From contig CACMZR010000002.1 of NCBI GenBank assembly GCA_902618245.1, positions 212,305 through 276,304 on the forward strand: 64,000 bases of DNA, read 5' to 3'. Every line of letters starts with the position of its first letter. The first letter of the stretch is position 1. Positions 44,282 to 52,536 of this stretch are shown here, one piece after another. The notes beneath the pieces were generated by a model, which was given only the letters and a program-made list of their open reading frames with translations, made no database searches and was not told where the DNA came from. The position numbers and the translations under genes were made by a program. The DNA comes from an uncultured Bacteroidota bacterium. Its GTDB lineage: Bacteria > Bacteroidota > Bacteroidia > Flavobacteriales > Flavobacteriaceae.

Positions 44282-46243
44282 ATGAAATTTTTTAATAATC
44301 TTAATGATATTCAGAAATCTTTTTTAATAACTACACTTTTTATAATAGGTATTTCATCTATTAATACTGGCATCATAAATATTGGATCTTTATCATTTAT
44401 AGTTATATCATTTCTTCTTATTTTATTTTATTTTTCCTCTTACATATTGATAAATGTGATTTCAAACTCAGCAATTCAAATAAGCTCTGTAATTGTAATG
44501 TTTTGTGTTAAAGTAATAATTTACTCTTCAATTCCAGTCCCTATTTATCTTCTGTTTTTATTATTAATTTTTCTTTTAACTATTACTATTCTAAGAAATC
44601 AATTTCGCTGGATCATATTTTCAACTCTTTCCATATTAATGATTTCATATTATTTTTTCAACCAAGAAAATATTTGGATTAGTGATAGTTTAGATTTATT
44701 TGAACATAAAAAAGGAGGTACCGATTCAAAGTACTTTACCTACTCGACAGGAGAAGATAAACACAGAGATGAGTATAAAAATCCAGATTTTTTATCTTAT
44801 AGCATAGATGCATCAAAGATAATGGAGGATGATTGGAACCAATCAAAGATTAATTGGAGAGAGAATTTTTGGGGGTTCAATAAAAAAAATATTCCTTTGA
44901 ACGGTAGATTATGGATTCCGGATGGAAATGAAAAATATCCAATTATATCTATAATTCATGGGAATCATTCAATGCAAGAATTCTCTGATAACGGATATAA
45001 TTATCTAGGAGAATTTTTATCATCTCATGGATACATATTTAATTCTGTTGATCAAAACTTTTTAAATGGTTCTTGGGAAGGAGATTTTAAAGGAAAAGAG
45101 ATGACTACAAGATCCTGGCATTTTCTAGAAAATTTATCTTATCTAAAGGAATTGAGTAGTGATTCTCTTTCACCTCTATTTAATAAAGTAGATTTTAACA
45201 AAGTTATATTTATAGGTCATTCAAGAGGTGGCGAAGCAGTAAATCTTGCAGCTAAATTTAATGATCTAAGCACTTACCCTGATAATGGAAATGTAAAATT
45301 TAATTATAATTTTAATCTCATAGGTGTTGTTACTTTAGCACCAACTGACTATAGATATAATAGGAATTATAAATTAAAAAACATAAACTACTTAAGTTTA
45401 CAAGGCAGTATGGATTCAGATGAGGAAAGTTTCTTTGGAATGAGACAATCAAACAGGATTACTAATTCAATTGATTCCCTAGTAAATACTAATATCCTTA
45501 TTGAAGGTGCAAATCATTCACAATTCAATACTTCATGGGGAAAAAGTGACTTAGGGTTTCCAAGCAAATATTTAATTAATTACAGAAACATTATTCCTGA
45601 CTGGTTACAGAGAAAAATTTTAACCTACTACCTAATAAATTTTGTTAATTATATATCAGGAAAAGATTTAAATGCAATTAAAAAATTAAACAAATCTGTT
45701 GAATATAAAATATCAACTAATGATGAGCTTAAAATATTATCACAATATTCAAAAGTCTCAAAAAATATCAAAAATGACTTTGAGGGAAATGACATAGGAA
45801 ATAATGAAAACACTATCGTTTTTTTTGAAAATATAGATAAGCCTAAACTTGAAAAACTCAATTTTAGGGGAGGTAAAAGCCAACAGAATACTGCACTAAA
45901 AATAAAATCAAAAAAAAATTCAAGAATCATATTCAAACTAAAAAATGATTCTTTTTTGGATAATCTCACACTTGATGTTTACAACGAAATAGACTCATCT
46001 TACTTGAATATTAACTTTTTAATTGATAATCAAATAGTTGATTCAACAGAATTAAAATTAATTAATAATAAGATTTCATTGGAGAATTATAAATTCAATT
46101 ACCTCACAAGAAAAAAATTTAATAAGATTAACGACATAATGCTTACAACATATGAGGTCAAAAAATCAAATAGAAATATCAATTCTATATCAATTTCATT
46201 CAAAAAAAAAGGAAATTACTACTTTGATAATATAGCTTTCTAA
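44282..46243 (+). CDS. Membrane-anchored alpha/beta hydrolase, 653 residues
   Basis: The N-terminal 125 residues hold about four to five membrane helices. Then comes an alpha/beta hydrolase domain with the nucleophile elbow GHSRGG at residues 312-317 (Ser314), an oxyanion-region IIHGNHS near residue 224, a likely acid Asp in LQGSMDSDEE near residue 390 and a His in GANHSQFN near residue 425. About 160 further residues form a beta-rich C-terminal part (FKLKNDSFLDNLTLDVYNE). The catalytic part faces either side of the membrane. The overall plan resembles polyester- or lipase-like hydrolases, but the substrate is unknown. Confidence 0.75.
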   Translation: MKFFNNLNDIQKSFLITTLFIIGISSINTGIINIGSLSFIVISFLLILFYFSSYILINVISNSAIQISSVIVMFCVKVIIYSSIPVPIYLLFLLLIFLLTITILRNQFRWIIFSTLSILMISYYFFNQENIWISDSLDLFEHKKGGTDSKYFTYSTGEDKHRDEYKNPDFLSYSIDASKIMEDDWNQSKINWRENFWGFNKKNIPLNGRLWIPDGNEKYPIISIIHGNHSMQEFSDNGYNYLGEFLSSHGYIFNSVDQNFLNGSWEGDFKGKEMTTRSWHFLENLSYLKELSSDSLSPLFNKVDFNKVIFIGHSRGGEAVNLAAKFNDLSTYPDNGNVKFNYNFNLIGVVTLAPTDYRYNRNYKLKNINYLSLQGSMDSDEESFFGMRQSNRITNSIDSLVNTNILIEGANHSQFNTSWGKSDLGFPSKYLINYRNIIPDWLQRKILTYYLINFVNYISGKDLNAIKKLNKSVEYKISTNDELKILSQYSKVSKNIKNDFEGNDIGNNENTIVFFENIDKPKLEKLNFRGGKSQQNTALKIKSKKNSRIIFKLKNDSFLDNLTLDVYNEIDSSYLNINFLIDNQIVDSTELKLINNKISLENYKFNYLTRKKFNKINDIMLTTYEVKKSNRNINSISISFKKKGNYYFDNIAF

Positions 46244-46434
46244 AATGATAATATTGACATTATAAATATTTTTACCCCTTTTTCCTTAGTTACCATTCAT
46301 ATTGATCTTTTTAAATGTAGTCGATTTACAGAAGACATTTAAATGAGTGCCAAAAATGAGAGTTCCAATGTCAACTTATTGTAGGACAAAACTCACACAA
46401 GATTTAGAAACATTAGAATAACAATAAAAAAACT

Positions 46435-46611
46435 ATGTACATGACTGATATGAAAACAACCAAGAATAAACTAACGAACAAAAAATATAGCCCAACAATG
46501 AGAAAAATAAAAGTGAGAAGATTTGATGGACATTCAAATAGGTTTGAAACTTTTGATTATTACTTTGACAAAGAGTTTTATAAAAATAAAGTACAAGAAT
46601 CTATTTATTAA
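46435..46611 (+). CDS. Small basic protein, hypothetical
   Basis: An ORF of 58 residues starts MYMTDMKTTKNKLTNKKYSP (another in-frame ATG at 46441 gives 56) and ends with FDYYFDKEFYKNKVQESIY. It is basic at the start and rich in Phe and Tyr at the end. I recognise no family. It overlaps the end of the convergent gene at 46601 by 11 bases. It may be part of the same mobile remnant as its neighbours. Confidence 0.35.
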   Translation: MYMTDMKTTKNKLTNKKYSPTMRKIKVRRFDGHSNRFETFDYYFDKEFYKNKVQESIY

Positions 46612-46801
46612 GACAGTAATTGGTATTGAGATATATATGGATGAGTTCCTCTTGTTTTGACTCTGGTTTAAAGTCCTTTTTAACAAAGGTTTCATAATCT
46701 ATATAAGTAGGTTTACCAGCGTTTTCAAATGCTTTAGAATAGTCACAAGCTCCAGAGCATTTACAAGGATAGCCATTAGGATAGAGGGGGACTTCAATCA
46801 T
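46601..46801 (-). CDS. Hypothetical Cys-rich small protein, 66 residues
   Basis: The N-terminal part has three closely spaced Cys (YPCKCSGACDYSKAF), which could bind a metal. The rest is polar. No family recognised. It is divergent from the gene at 46822 with only 20 bases between the starts. Confidence 0.4.
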   Translation of the reverse strand: MIEVPLYPNGYPCKCSGACDYSKAFENAGKPTYIDYETFVKKDFKPESKQEELIHIYLNTNYCLNK

Positions 46802-46821
46802 ATAACTAAAATAATATAACT

Positions 46822-47157
46822 ATGGGAAGAACATATGGAACTCCAAATAAAATTACTGCTGAGGTCAGAGATAAATTACAAAACCTTATTGATGACCTAA
46901 TTAAGTCACTTGATATTCACGAGCTTGATACTAACCAGAAAATTAAAATGCTCCAATTATCCTTACAATATACATTACCTCGACTACAAGCAATGGTCAC
47001 TAAAGAAGTGAAAGAGGATGTACCTTTATTTATAGAATGGAAATGTGCAAGTGGAGAGAATGAATCTGTTTATAGTCCAATAAGCGATTCAGCCAGAAAG
47101 ATAAATGACCAATTAGAAAAGCAGATTAAAAAAGATTATCAAGACAAAGCCACTTAA
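46822..47157 (+). CDS. Hypothetical protein of a mobile-element-associated type, 111 residues
   Basis: The protein starts MGRTYGTPNKITAEVRDKLQ, has a predicted helical middle (LIDDLIKSLDIHELDTNQKIKMLQLSLQYTLPRLQAM) and a polar tail. Short proteins with a GRPxGTPNK-like start are widespread in Bacteroidota genomes and phages; I do not know a function. It is one of three orphan small genes upstream of the tRNA at 47492. Confidence 0.55.
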   Translation: MGRTYGTPNKITAEVRDKLQNLIDDLIKSLDIHELDTNQKIKMLQLSLQYTLPRLQAMVTKEVKEDVPLFIEWKCASGENESVYSPISDSARKINDQLEKQIKKDYQDKAT

Positions 47158-47491
47158 TTAAACCTTATACTAATGATAATCAGAAAGTTATGAAACTACT
47201 TTTTAAATTTATTTAATCTTTCTCTTACAAGGTTGGTACACTAAAAAACCCCAGAACGACCTATTATTAGTCAGATTATATATTCTTACTTGGAGAAAAA
47301 TCCTCGTACATATAAAAGGGTATAAGAGGGGCTTATCCATTATCTCTTTTTATTTATATTTGAGTGCCTATTTAATAGGTTGATAGAGTACCATACTTTT
47401 GACAATATTGTGATTTTGGTTGTGATTTTTAAAACTACCCTAATAACAGTTTAAGTAAAATGCTCTCACAAGTACTATAAAAAGTACAATA
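47158..47491. other. Intergenic region upstream of the CAU tRNA
   Basis: About 334 bases without a believable gene. GGTATAAGAGGGGCTTATCC (about 47318-47337) can form a short hairpin, and a short inverted pair AGTAC/GTACT lies just before the tRNA. The region should contain the tRNA promoter, but no element stands out clearly. Confidence 0.4.
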
Positions 47492-47565
47492 GGTCCTATA
47501 GCTCAGTTGGTTAGAGTAGCTGACTCATAATCAGTTGGTCCCTGGTTCGAGCCCAGGTGGGACCA
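47492..47565 (+). tRNA. tRNA with CAU anticodon (Ile2 or Met)
   Basis: The 74-base gene folds as a cloverleaf: acceptor GGTCCTA with TGGGACC, anticodon stem GCTGA/TCAGT around CTCATAA, T arm CCTGGTTCGAGCCCAGG. The discriminator is A. The D stem closes with one G-T wobble (GCTC/GAGT). CAU tRNAs can be elongator Met or lysidine-modified Ile2; the arms look closer to Ile2 to me, but sequence alone is not decisive. A strong terminator follows directly. Confidence 0.9.
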
Positions 47566-47567
47566 CC
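47554..47567 (+). repeat. tRNA 3'-end repeat, left copy
   Basis: CAGGTGGGACCACC forms the last part of the CAU tRNA. The same 14 bases recur at 48724-48737, 1.17 kb downstream, beyond two genes. Direct repeats of a tRNA 3' end are the typical outcome of integrase-mediated insertion. Confidence 0.6.
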
Positions 47568-47570
47568 CTT

Positions 47571-47606
47571 AAACCCTCTAAGTCATTGATTTAGAGGGTT
47601 TTTATT
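47571..47606 (+). terminator. Intrinsic terminator after the CAU tRNA
   Basis: AACCCTCTAA (47572-47581) and TTAGAGGGTT (47591-47600) form a perfect 10-base stem with a 9-base loop, followed by a T-rich tail. Confidence 0.85.
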
Positions 47607-47622
47607 TTTTACATTTCTTATT

Positions 47623-47646
47623 CCGAACCAAAATCCGAACCAAAAT
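47623..47646 (+). repeat. Tandem 12-base repeat
   Basis: CCGAACCAAAAT occurs twice in perfect tandem (47623-47634 and 47635-47646), between the tRNA terminator and the DUF1569 gene. Its position next to a possible attachment site would fit arm-type integrase binding sites, but this is inference. Confidence 0.55.
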
Positions 47647-47660
47647 CATTAATTTGTAGT

Positions 47661-48167
47661 ATGATTTATGATTTTGATTCTCTTATTGATAAGTTGAATT
47701 ATCTTGATGAAGAGACATCCCCTAAATGGGGAAAAATGAATTCATTTCAAATGATTAATCATTGTAACAATTTTATTGAAGTCTCATTAGGAAACCAAAA
47801 AATTAGTCTTCGGACAAGATTATTTGGGAGACTTTTTGGAAAAGTATTTTTGAAATATTTAAAGTCATTGGATTTTGATATAAACAAGTATCCAAAAAAT
47901 TCAAAAACCCTAAAAGAGTTTAAGTCTTTTAGTTCAGAAGAATCATTTTTAAATAAAAAAAACAGACTTACTGAAAACATTAAAATAGTTAAGGAGTTAA
48001 AGTCTCATTATACTATTCACAACATATATGGTAATATTGAAACTAGTTTATTTAAGAAACTAGTTCATTTCCACACCTCATATCACTTTAATCAATTTGG
48101 GATTTTAAAATTGGTCCTTTTAAAACCTGAACCGAACCTAAATCCAAAACAAATAAATTATTTTTGA
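47661..48167 (+). CDS. DUF1569 (DinB-like) family protein
   Basis: The 168-residue protein has the pattern of DUF1569: an N-terminal helix, PKWGKMNSFQMINHCNNFIEVSLG near residue 21, and a late YHFNQFGILK near residue 145. The two conserved His positions fit the DinB-like four-helix fold, which usually binds a metal. The function is unknown. It lies inside the segment bounded by tRNA 3'-end repeats. Confidence 0.75.
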   Translation: MIYDFDSLIDKLNYLDEETSPKWGKMNSFQMINHCNNFIEVSLGNQKISLRTRLFGRLFGKVFLKYLKSLDFDINKYPKNSKTLKEFKSFSSEESFLNKKNRLTENIKIVKELKSHYTIHNIYGNIETSLFKKLVHFHTSYHFNQFGILKLVLLKPEPNLNPKQINYF

Positions 48168-48173
48168 AAGTTG

Positions 48174-48572
48174 ATGAACAGAAAATATTTTTATTATCTA
48201 GTTTTTGGAGTTACATTTTTAACATTTGGATTGGTTCAAGATTACATCAGACCAAACTATGAAGGAGGAAATGACGTTATAATTTATTTTCTTGGAGTAA
48301 TTCCCAACTTCCTTCCAGGTATTGGTCTTCCAAGTATGTTTTATGTAACCATTCCAGAGATTTTTAAACCTAATACATCTATTTATAGAAATAGATTAAA
48401 GTTGTCAATAATCATTTCTATGATTGGTCTAATTGGAAATGAGTTCATAACAATTTACACTCCGGGAAGAGGAGTTTTTGATTGGAATGATATTGTATGG
48501 ACAATTATTGGGGGAACAGTTTTTTATTTTCTACATATAACAATTCAAAACAATGGTCCTAAAAGAATCTGA
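48174..48572 (+). CDS. Hypothetical membrane protein, 132 residues
   Basis: The protein has about four hydrophobic segments (near residues 5-22, 37-58, 78-96 and 106-124) with GGNDVIIYFLGVIPNFLPGIGLP between the first two. The start is ATG 48174; a TTG directly before it is less likely. No family recognised. It follows the DUF1569 gene by 6 bases and is probably co-transcribed. Confidence 0.6.
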   Translation: MNRKYFYYLVFGVTFLTFGLVQDYIRPNYEGGNDVIIYFLGVIPNFLPGIGLPSMFYVTIPEIFKPNTSIYRNRLKLSIIISMIGLIGNEFITIYTPGRGVFDWNDIVWTIIGGTVFYFLHITIQNNGPKRI

Positions 48573-48723
48573 ACCGGGGTTGTAGTCAAAAAATCTTGAT
48601 TTTTAGAGACGTTGGGAAAATAGAATCTTTAAATAAATCTAAAAAAACAAAATTTCACTCTCAGAGTGATAAGTAGGTTTATAATCAATTGATAATCAGT
48701 AATTTATAGCAGTGGTTAAAGTT

Positions 48724-48737
48724 CAGGTGGGACCACC
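48724..48737 (+). repeat. tRNA 3'-end repeat, right copy
   Basis: CAGGTGGGACCACC is identical to the last 14 bases around the 3' end of the CAU tRNA at 47554-47567. Upstream of it, ATAATCAGT also matches the tRNA's anticodon arm at a slightly different distance, so this may be an eroded tRNA copy and not only a minimal att repeat. Confidence 0.6.
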
Positions 48738-48742
48738 AACAA

Positions 48743-48787
48743 AAAACCTCAACAATTTGTAAATCAGAATGTTGAGGTTTTGTTTTT
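48743..48787 (+). terminator. Intrinsic terminator
   Basis: AAAACCTCAACA (48743-48754) pairs with TGTTGAGGTTTT (48770-48781) in a 12-base stem, followed by GTTTTT. It stands in the same relation to the tRNA remnant as the first terminator does to the intact tRNA. Confidence 0.8.
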
Positions 48788-48936
48788 ATGCAAAATATAC
48801 TTTGGGCAACTATATAGTGTACTAAAATCAACAGACCATGTTCTACTATAGTCTTTGGAAATCATTAACCTGATTATAGCAAGTTTGCTATCCGATTTAT
48901 CGAGTCAGCTTACTTATCATTATATTTAGATATTAA

Positions 48937-50463
48937 ATGATATTAATGAATTTTCCCATTTTAAAATATAGTTTTCTAATAGTTTTAATTAGTTTATTAA
49001 AATCCTGTGGACAATCTCGAGATGAGATAAAAAATCCAAATATACTTTTAATCTACATGGATGATTTGGGATATGGAGATGTTAGTTCATATAGTGTGGG
49101 AACCTTATCTACGCCAAATATTGATAGAATTTCTAAAAATGGTATTCGTTTTACTAATGGATATTCAACTTCAGCTACCTGCACACCCAGTAGATATGCA
49201 ATTCTCTCTGGAGAATACCCTTGGAGAAATCAAAGGGCACAAATTTTGCCTGGAAATGCACCACTATTATTTGATGTATCAAAGGAAACATTACCCTCTT
49301 TACTAAAAAAAGCTAACTATAAAACAGCAATAATTGGGAAGTGGCATTTGGGTCTTGGTGATGAAAATTTAGACTGGAATCAACCGATATCTCCAGGACC
49401 GAATGATATAGGCTTTGACTACTCCTTTATTCTGGCATCAACTAATGATAGAGTACCATCTGTATACTTAGAGAATAATAAGGTTTTAAATTTGGATAAA
49501 AAAGATCCACTAAAAGTAAGTTATACTGAAAATTTTATTGGGGAGCCTACGGGCAAACAAAACCCTCAATTATTAAAACTTTTCCCAAGTCACGGCCACG
49601 ACATGAGTATACATAATGGTATCTCGCGTATAGGTTTTATGAAAGGTGGAAAATCTGCTCTATACATAGATGAGAATATGTCAGACACAATTTTGGTAAA
49701 GACAAAAAAGTTTATAGAATCAAATAAGGACAATCCTTTCTTCCTTTTTTATTCTCTACACCAACCTCATGTTCCCCGTGCACCTCACCCACGTTTTGTT
49801 GGAAGCTCAGGAATGGGACCGAGAGGAGATGCTATTCTTGAGGCAGACTGGGCAATAGGACAAGTCCTTGATAAAATAGATGAATTGGGTCTTTCCGAAA
49901 ATACAATGGTAGTTTTTTCTAGTGACAATGGACCAGTTTTAGATGACGGATATAAAGATGAAGCCGAAGAAAAAATTGGAGATCACACTCCATCTGGTCT
50001 TTTAAGAAGTGGGAAATATAGTATGTTTGAGGGAGGCACAAGGGTACCTTTTATAATAAGTTGGCCAGGAAAGATTACACCGGGAGTATCAGATGCGTTA
50101 GTTTGTCAATTGGATTTTATGGGATCTTTTTCAAATTTGGTGGGTATTGAGAATCCTAGTTTAGATAGTCAAAACACATTAAATTCTTTTCTTGGTAAAT
50201 TGGAAAAGGGTAGAGATCAATTGGTTTTGGAAGCATCAGGAAAAATATTTTTAAGAAAAGGAAACTGGGTCATGATTCCTCCGTACGGAGGGCCTAAAAT
50301 TGTAAATCAATGGGTAAAAAATGAAACTGCAAATAGTCAGGATTTCCAGTTATATAATTTATCAGATGATTTAGAACAGCTTAGAAATTTGGCTTCTGAC
50401 TATCCTGAAAAAGTTCAAGAAATGATAAAATCGATGAAGGAAATTAAAGAAAGGGTGAATTGA
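48937..50463 (+). CDS. Sulfatase, lipoprotein (formylglycine type)
   Basis: The 508-residue protein has a lipoprotein signal with lipobox Cys at residue 24 (LLKSC) and the sulfatase signature CTPSR with the formylglycine Cys at residue 82. Metal and substrate residues are visible as MDDLGYGD (residues 41-48), GKWHLG (134-139), HQPHVPRAPH near residue 272 and SSDNGP near residue 328. It should remove sulfate esters from polysaccharides in the periplasm or on the surface. An in-frame ATG at 48946 (MNFPIL) is an equally good start. The second sulfatase gene follows after 34 bases. Confidence 0.92.
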   Translation: MILMNFPILKYSFLIVLISLLKSCGQSRDEIKNPNILLIYMDDLGYGDVSSYSVGTLSTPNIDRISKNGIRFTNGYSTSATCTPSRYAILSGEYPWRNQRAQILPGNAPLLFDVSKETLPSLLKKANYKTAIIGKWHLGLGDENLDWNQPISPGPNDIGFDYSFILASTNDRVPSVYLENNKVLNLDKKDPLKVSYTENFIGEPTGKQNPQLLKLFPSHGHDMSIHNGISRIGFMKGGKSALYIDENMSDTILVKTKKFIESNKDNPFFLFYSLHQPHVPRAPHPRFVGSSGMGPRGDAILEADWAIGQVLDKIDELGLSENTMVVFSSDNGPVLDDGYKDEAEEKIGDHTPSGLLRSGKYSMFEGGTRVPFIISWPGKITPGVSDALVCQLDFMGSFSNLVGIENPSLDSQNTLNSFLGKLEKGRDQLVLEASGKIFLRKGNWVMIPPYGGPKIVNQWVKNETANSQDFQLYNLSDDLEQLRNLASDYPEKVQEMIKSMKEIKERVN

Positions 50464-50497
50464 ATTTCGAGTGAAAAGAGAAAAATAAAAAATTTTA

Positions 50498-52063
50498 ATG
50501 AAACAATTGTGTTTTTTTTTATTTCCATTTGCTAGTCTATTTTTGACTTGCCAAGCAGAGTTAAAAAAAGAAAAATTAAGATCTAAACCTAACATCATTT
50601 ATATTCTTGCGGATGATTTAGGGTATGGTGATATAGGCGCTTACGGTCAAAAAAAAATTGAAACCCCAAATCTTGATGAACTAGCTAGCAACGGAATGAT
50701 TTTTACACAGCATTATACAGGAGCACCTGTATGTGCACCTGCTAGATATATGCTTCTTACAGGAAAACATTCTGGGCATTCATATATTAGAGGTAACTAT
50801 GAATGGAAAGAAAGAGGAAATGTTTGGGACTATCGTGCGATGATAGCTGATTCTACTTTAGAAGGACAATTTCCTATTCCAACAAATTCAATTTTGTTCC
50901 CTCAATTATTACAAAAAGAGGGCTATACCACAGGGATGGTTGGGAAATGGGGTCTTGGAGCTCCACACACAAATTCCATCCCTACCAAAATGGGATTCGA
51001 TTTTTTCTTTGGTTATAATTGTCAGCGTCAGGCCCATACCTATTTTCCTGTTCACTTATATAAAAATGAGAATAGAGTTTACTTAAATAATGATACTATA
51101 CCCCCAAATACAAAACTTGCTAAAGGAGCAAACCCATTTGACTCAAAAAGTTATTCAAATTTTAAGTTAAATGAATATGCTCCAGACTTAATGTTTAAAG
51201 AAATGATAAGTTTTATTTCTGAAAACAAACAAAACCCTTTCTTTGTTTATTGGGCTACACCTATACCTCACAATCCTCTTCAGGCCCCTCAAAAATGGAT
51301 AGATTACTATAGAGAAAAGTTTGGAGAAGAAAAACCTTATTTGGGACAAAATGGTTATTTCCCTAATCAAAACCCAAGAGCGGCTTATGCTGCTATGATT
51401 TCTTATTTGGATGAGAACATAGGTAAATTGATAATGTATCTAAAGGATAAAAATTTATATGATAATACTCTAATTCTATTCTCTTCGGATAATGGAGTTA
51501 CTTACTCTGGTGGTACGGATGGAGAATTTTTTAATAGTTCAGGGATTTTTGGTGAATCATATGGAAGAGGGAAAGGGTTTGTTTATGAAGGTGGGATCAG
51601 AGTTCCAATGATTGCAACTTGGGGGGAAAAGATTAAACCAGGGAGTGTCTCAAACCATATTTCGGCTCATTATGATGTAACGGCAACTTTGCTTGAAGTC
51701 ATAAATTATGAGAATATTCCAGAAACAGATGGGATTAGTTTTCTCCCAACTCTTACAGGTAAAGAAGAACAGGATATACATGATTTTCTATATTGGGAAT
51801 TTCCGGAATATGGAGGTCAAATAGCTATTAGATTTGGAGATTGGAAAGTGATTAGAAGAAATTTAAAACGAAGCGATGAAAAACCCACTTTAGAACTATA
51901 CAATTTATCTCAAGACCCCGAAGAGCTTAATAATGTTGTCAATTATCATTCTGATATCATTAATATTGCATCTGATATTTTTGATAAGGAGCACATCAAA
52001 TCTGAAATCGAAGAGTTCAGGATTAATTCGATTGAAAATGGATTGCTTTGGTCTAAACAATAA
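50498..52063 (+). CDS. Sulfatase, lipoprotein (second tandem copy)
   Basis: The 521-residue protein has a lipobox ending at Cys18 (LTC) and the sulfatase motif CAPAR with the formylglycine Cys at residue 79. The metal-binding ADDLGYGDIGAYG and the SSDNGV segment are present. The usual GKWHLG is GKWGLG here (residues 149-154), so the His beside the catalytic Lys is missing; GYNCQRQAHTYFP follows, a feature I know from a distinct sulfatase subfamily. It is a diverged relative of the upstream gene, not a recent copy, and probably acts on a different sulfated glycan. Confidence 0.9.
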   Translation: MKQLCFFLFPFASLFLTCQAELKKEKLRSKPNIIYILADDLGYGDIGAYGQKKIETPNLDELASNGMIFTQHYTGAPVCAPARYMLLTGKHSGHSYIRGNYEWKERGNVWDYRAMIADSTLEGQFPIPTNSILFPQLLQKEGYTTGMVGKWGLGAPHTNSIPTKMGFDFFFGYNCQRQAHTYFPVHLYKNENRVYLNNDTIPPNTKLAKGANPFDSKSYSNFKLNEYAPDLMFKEMISFISENKQNPFFVYWATPIPHNPLQAPQKWIDYYREKFGEEKPYLGQNGYFPNQNPRAAYAAMISYLDENIGKLIMYLKDKNLYDNTLILFSSDNGVTYSGGTDGEFFNSSGIFGESYGRGKGFVYEGGIRVPMIATWGEKIKPGSVSNHISAHYDVTATLLEVINYENIPETDGISFLPTLTGKEEQDIHDFLYWEFPEYGGQIAIRFGDWKVIRRNLKRSDEKPTLELYNLSQDPEELNNVVNYHSDIINIASDIFDKEHIKSEIEEFRINSIENGLLWSKQ

Positions 52064-52138
52064 TTTTTTATAATAACTAGTAAAAGTGTAATTACACAAA
52101 AGCAATCCTGACAGTTTTATTTTTTAACTTTATAAATA

Positions 52139-52459
52139 ATGAAATACATTATTCTGTTATTGCCCTTTTTCTGTTTCTCCCAAAAAATATTTTCGGTAGA
52201 CTATGCATCTCAATCTGATATAAAAGTTTTTGTAGTTGATTATGAATCTCAATCTGATTTAAAGGTTTTCAAAGTAGATTATCAATCTCAGGCAAAAGGC
52301 AATAAGGGACTGTGGTATTTTGTAAAATACCTTTCACAATCAAACAAGAAGATATATTTCGTGAAGTACGCATCACAAAGCGATTTGAAAATTTTTTTTG
52401 TAAAGTATAAATCTCAATCTGGGTGGAGGAACAACTCAAAAAAATATTTATTGTATTAA
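52139..52459 (+). CDS. DUF6150-type exported repeat protein
   Basis: After a likely signal peptide (residues 1-17, FCFSQ) almost the whole 106-residue protein consists of repeats of about 11-13 residues with the core [VK][DK]Y.SQS[DN].K[VI][FY] (VDYASQSDIKVF, VDYESQSDLKVF, VDYQSQAKG, VKYLSQSNKKIY, VKYASQSDLKIF, VKYKSQSGW). This matches the DUF6150 family of small repeat proteins in Bacteroidota, likely an all-beta fold. Function unknown. The repeats are visible in the DNA as well. Confidence 0.8.
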   Translation: MKYIILLLPFFCFSQKIFSVDYASQSDIKVFVVDYESQSDLKVFKVDYQSQAKGNKGLWYFVKYLSQSNKKIYFVKYASQSDLKIFFVKYKSQSGWRNNSKKYLLY

Positions 52460-52492
52460 ATCATCAAATTGTTGTTCTTATTTAGTGTAGGA

Positions 52493-52511
52493 ACTTCTTT
52501 GTATATTGTTT
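52493..52511 (+). repeat. 19-base upstream element, copy 1
   Basis: ACTTCTTTGTATATTGTTT lies 25 bases before the ATG at 52537. The same 19 bases lie 24 bases before the ATG at 54325. It is probably a shared promoter or regulator site. Confidence 0.6.
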
Positions 52512-52536
52512 GCATATTAATCATAAATCAATAAAG

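Larger units (their letters stand above)
48573..48936. other. Intergenic region with tRNA remnant and terminator
   Basis: This 364-base stretch holds a decayed tRNA-like 3' end (ATAATCAGT at 48692-48700, then CAGGTGGGACCACC at 48724-48737) and a terminator. The rest has no gene that I can support and should contain the promoter of the first sulfatase gene. Confidence 0.5.

Noticed and set aside
52196..52440. The DNA repeats of the DUF6150 gene as a minisatellite or CRISPR-like array
   Set aside because: The repeats follow the codons of a protein repeat and diverge at synonymous positions, so they are explained by the coding sequence.
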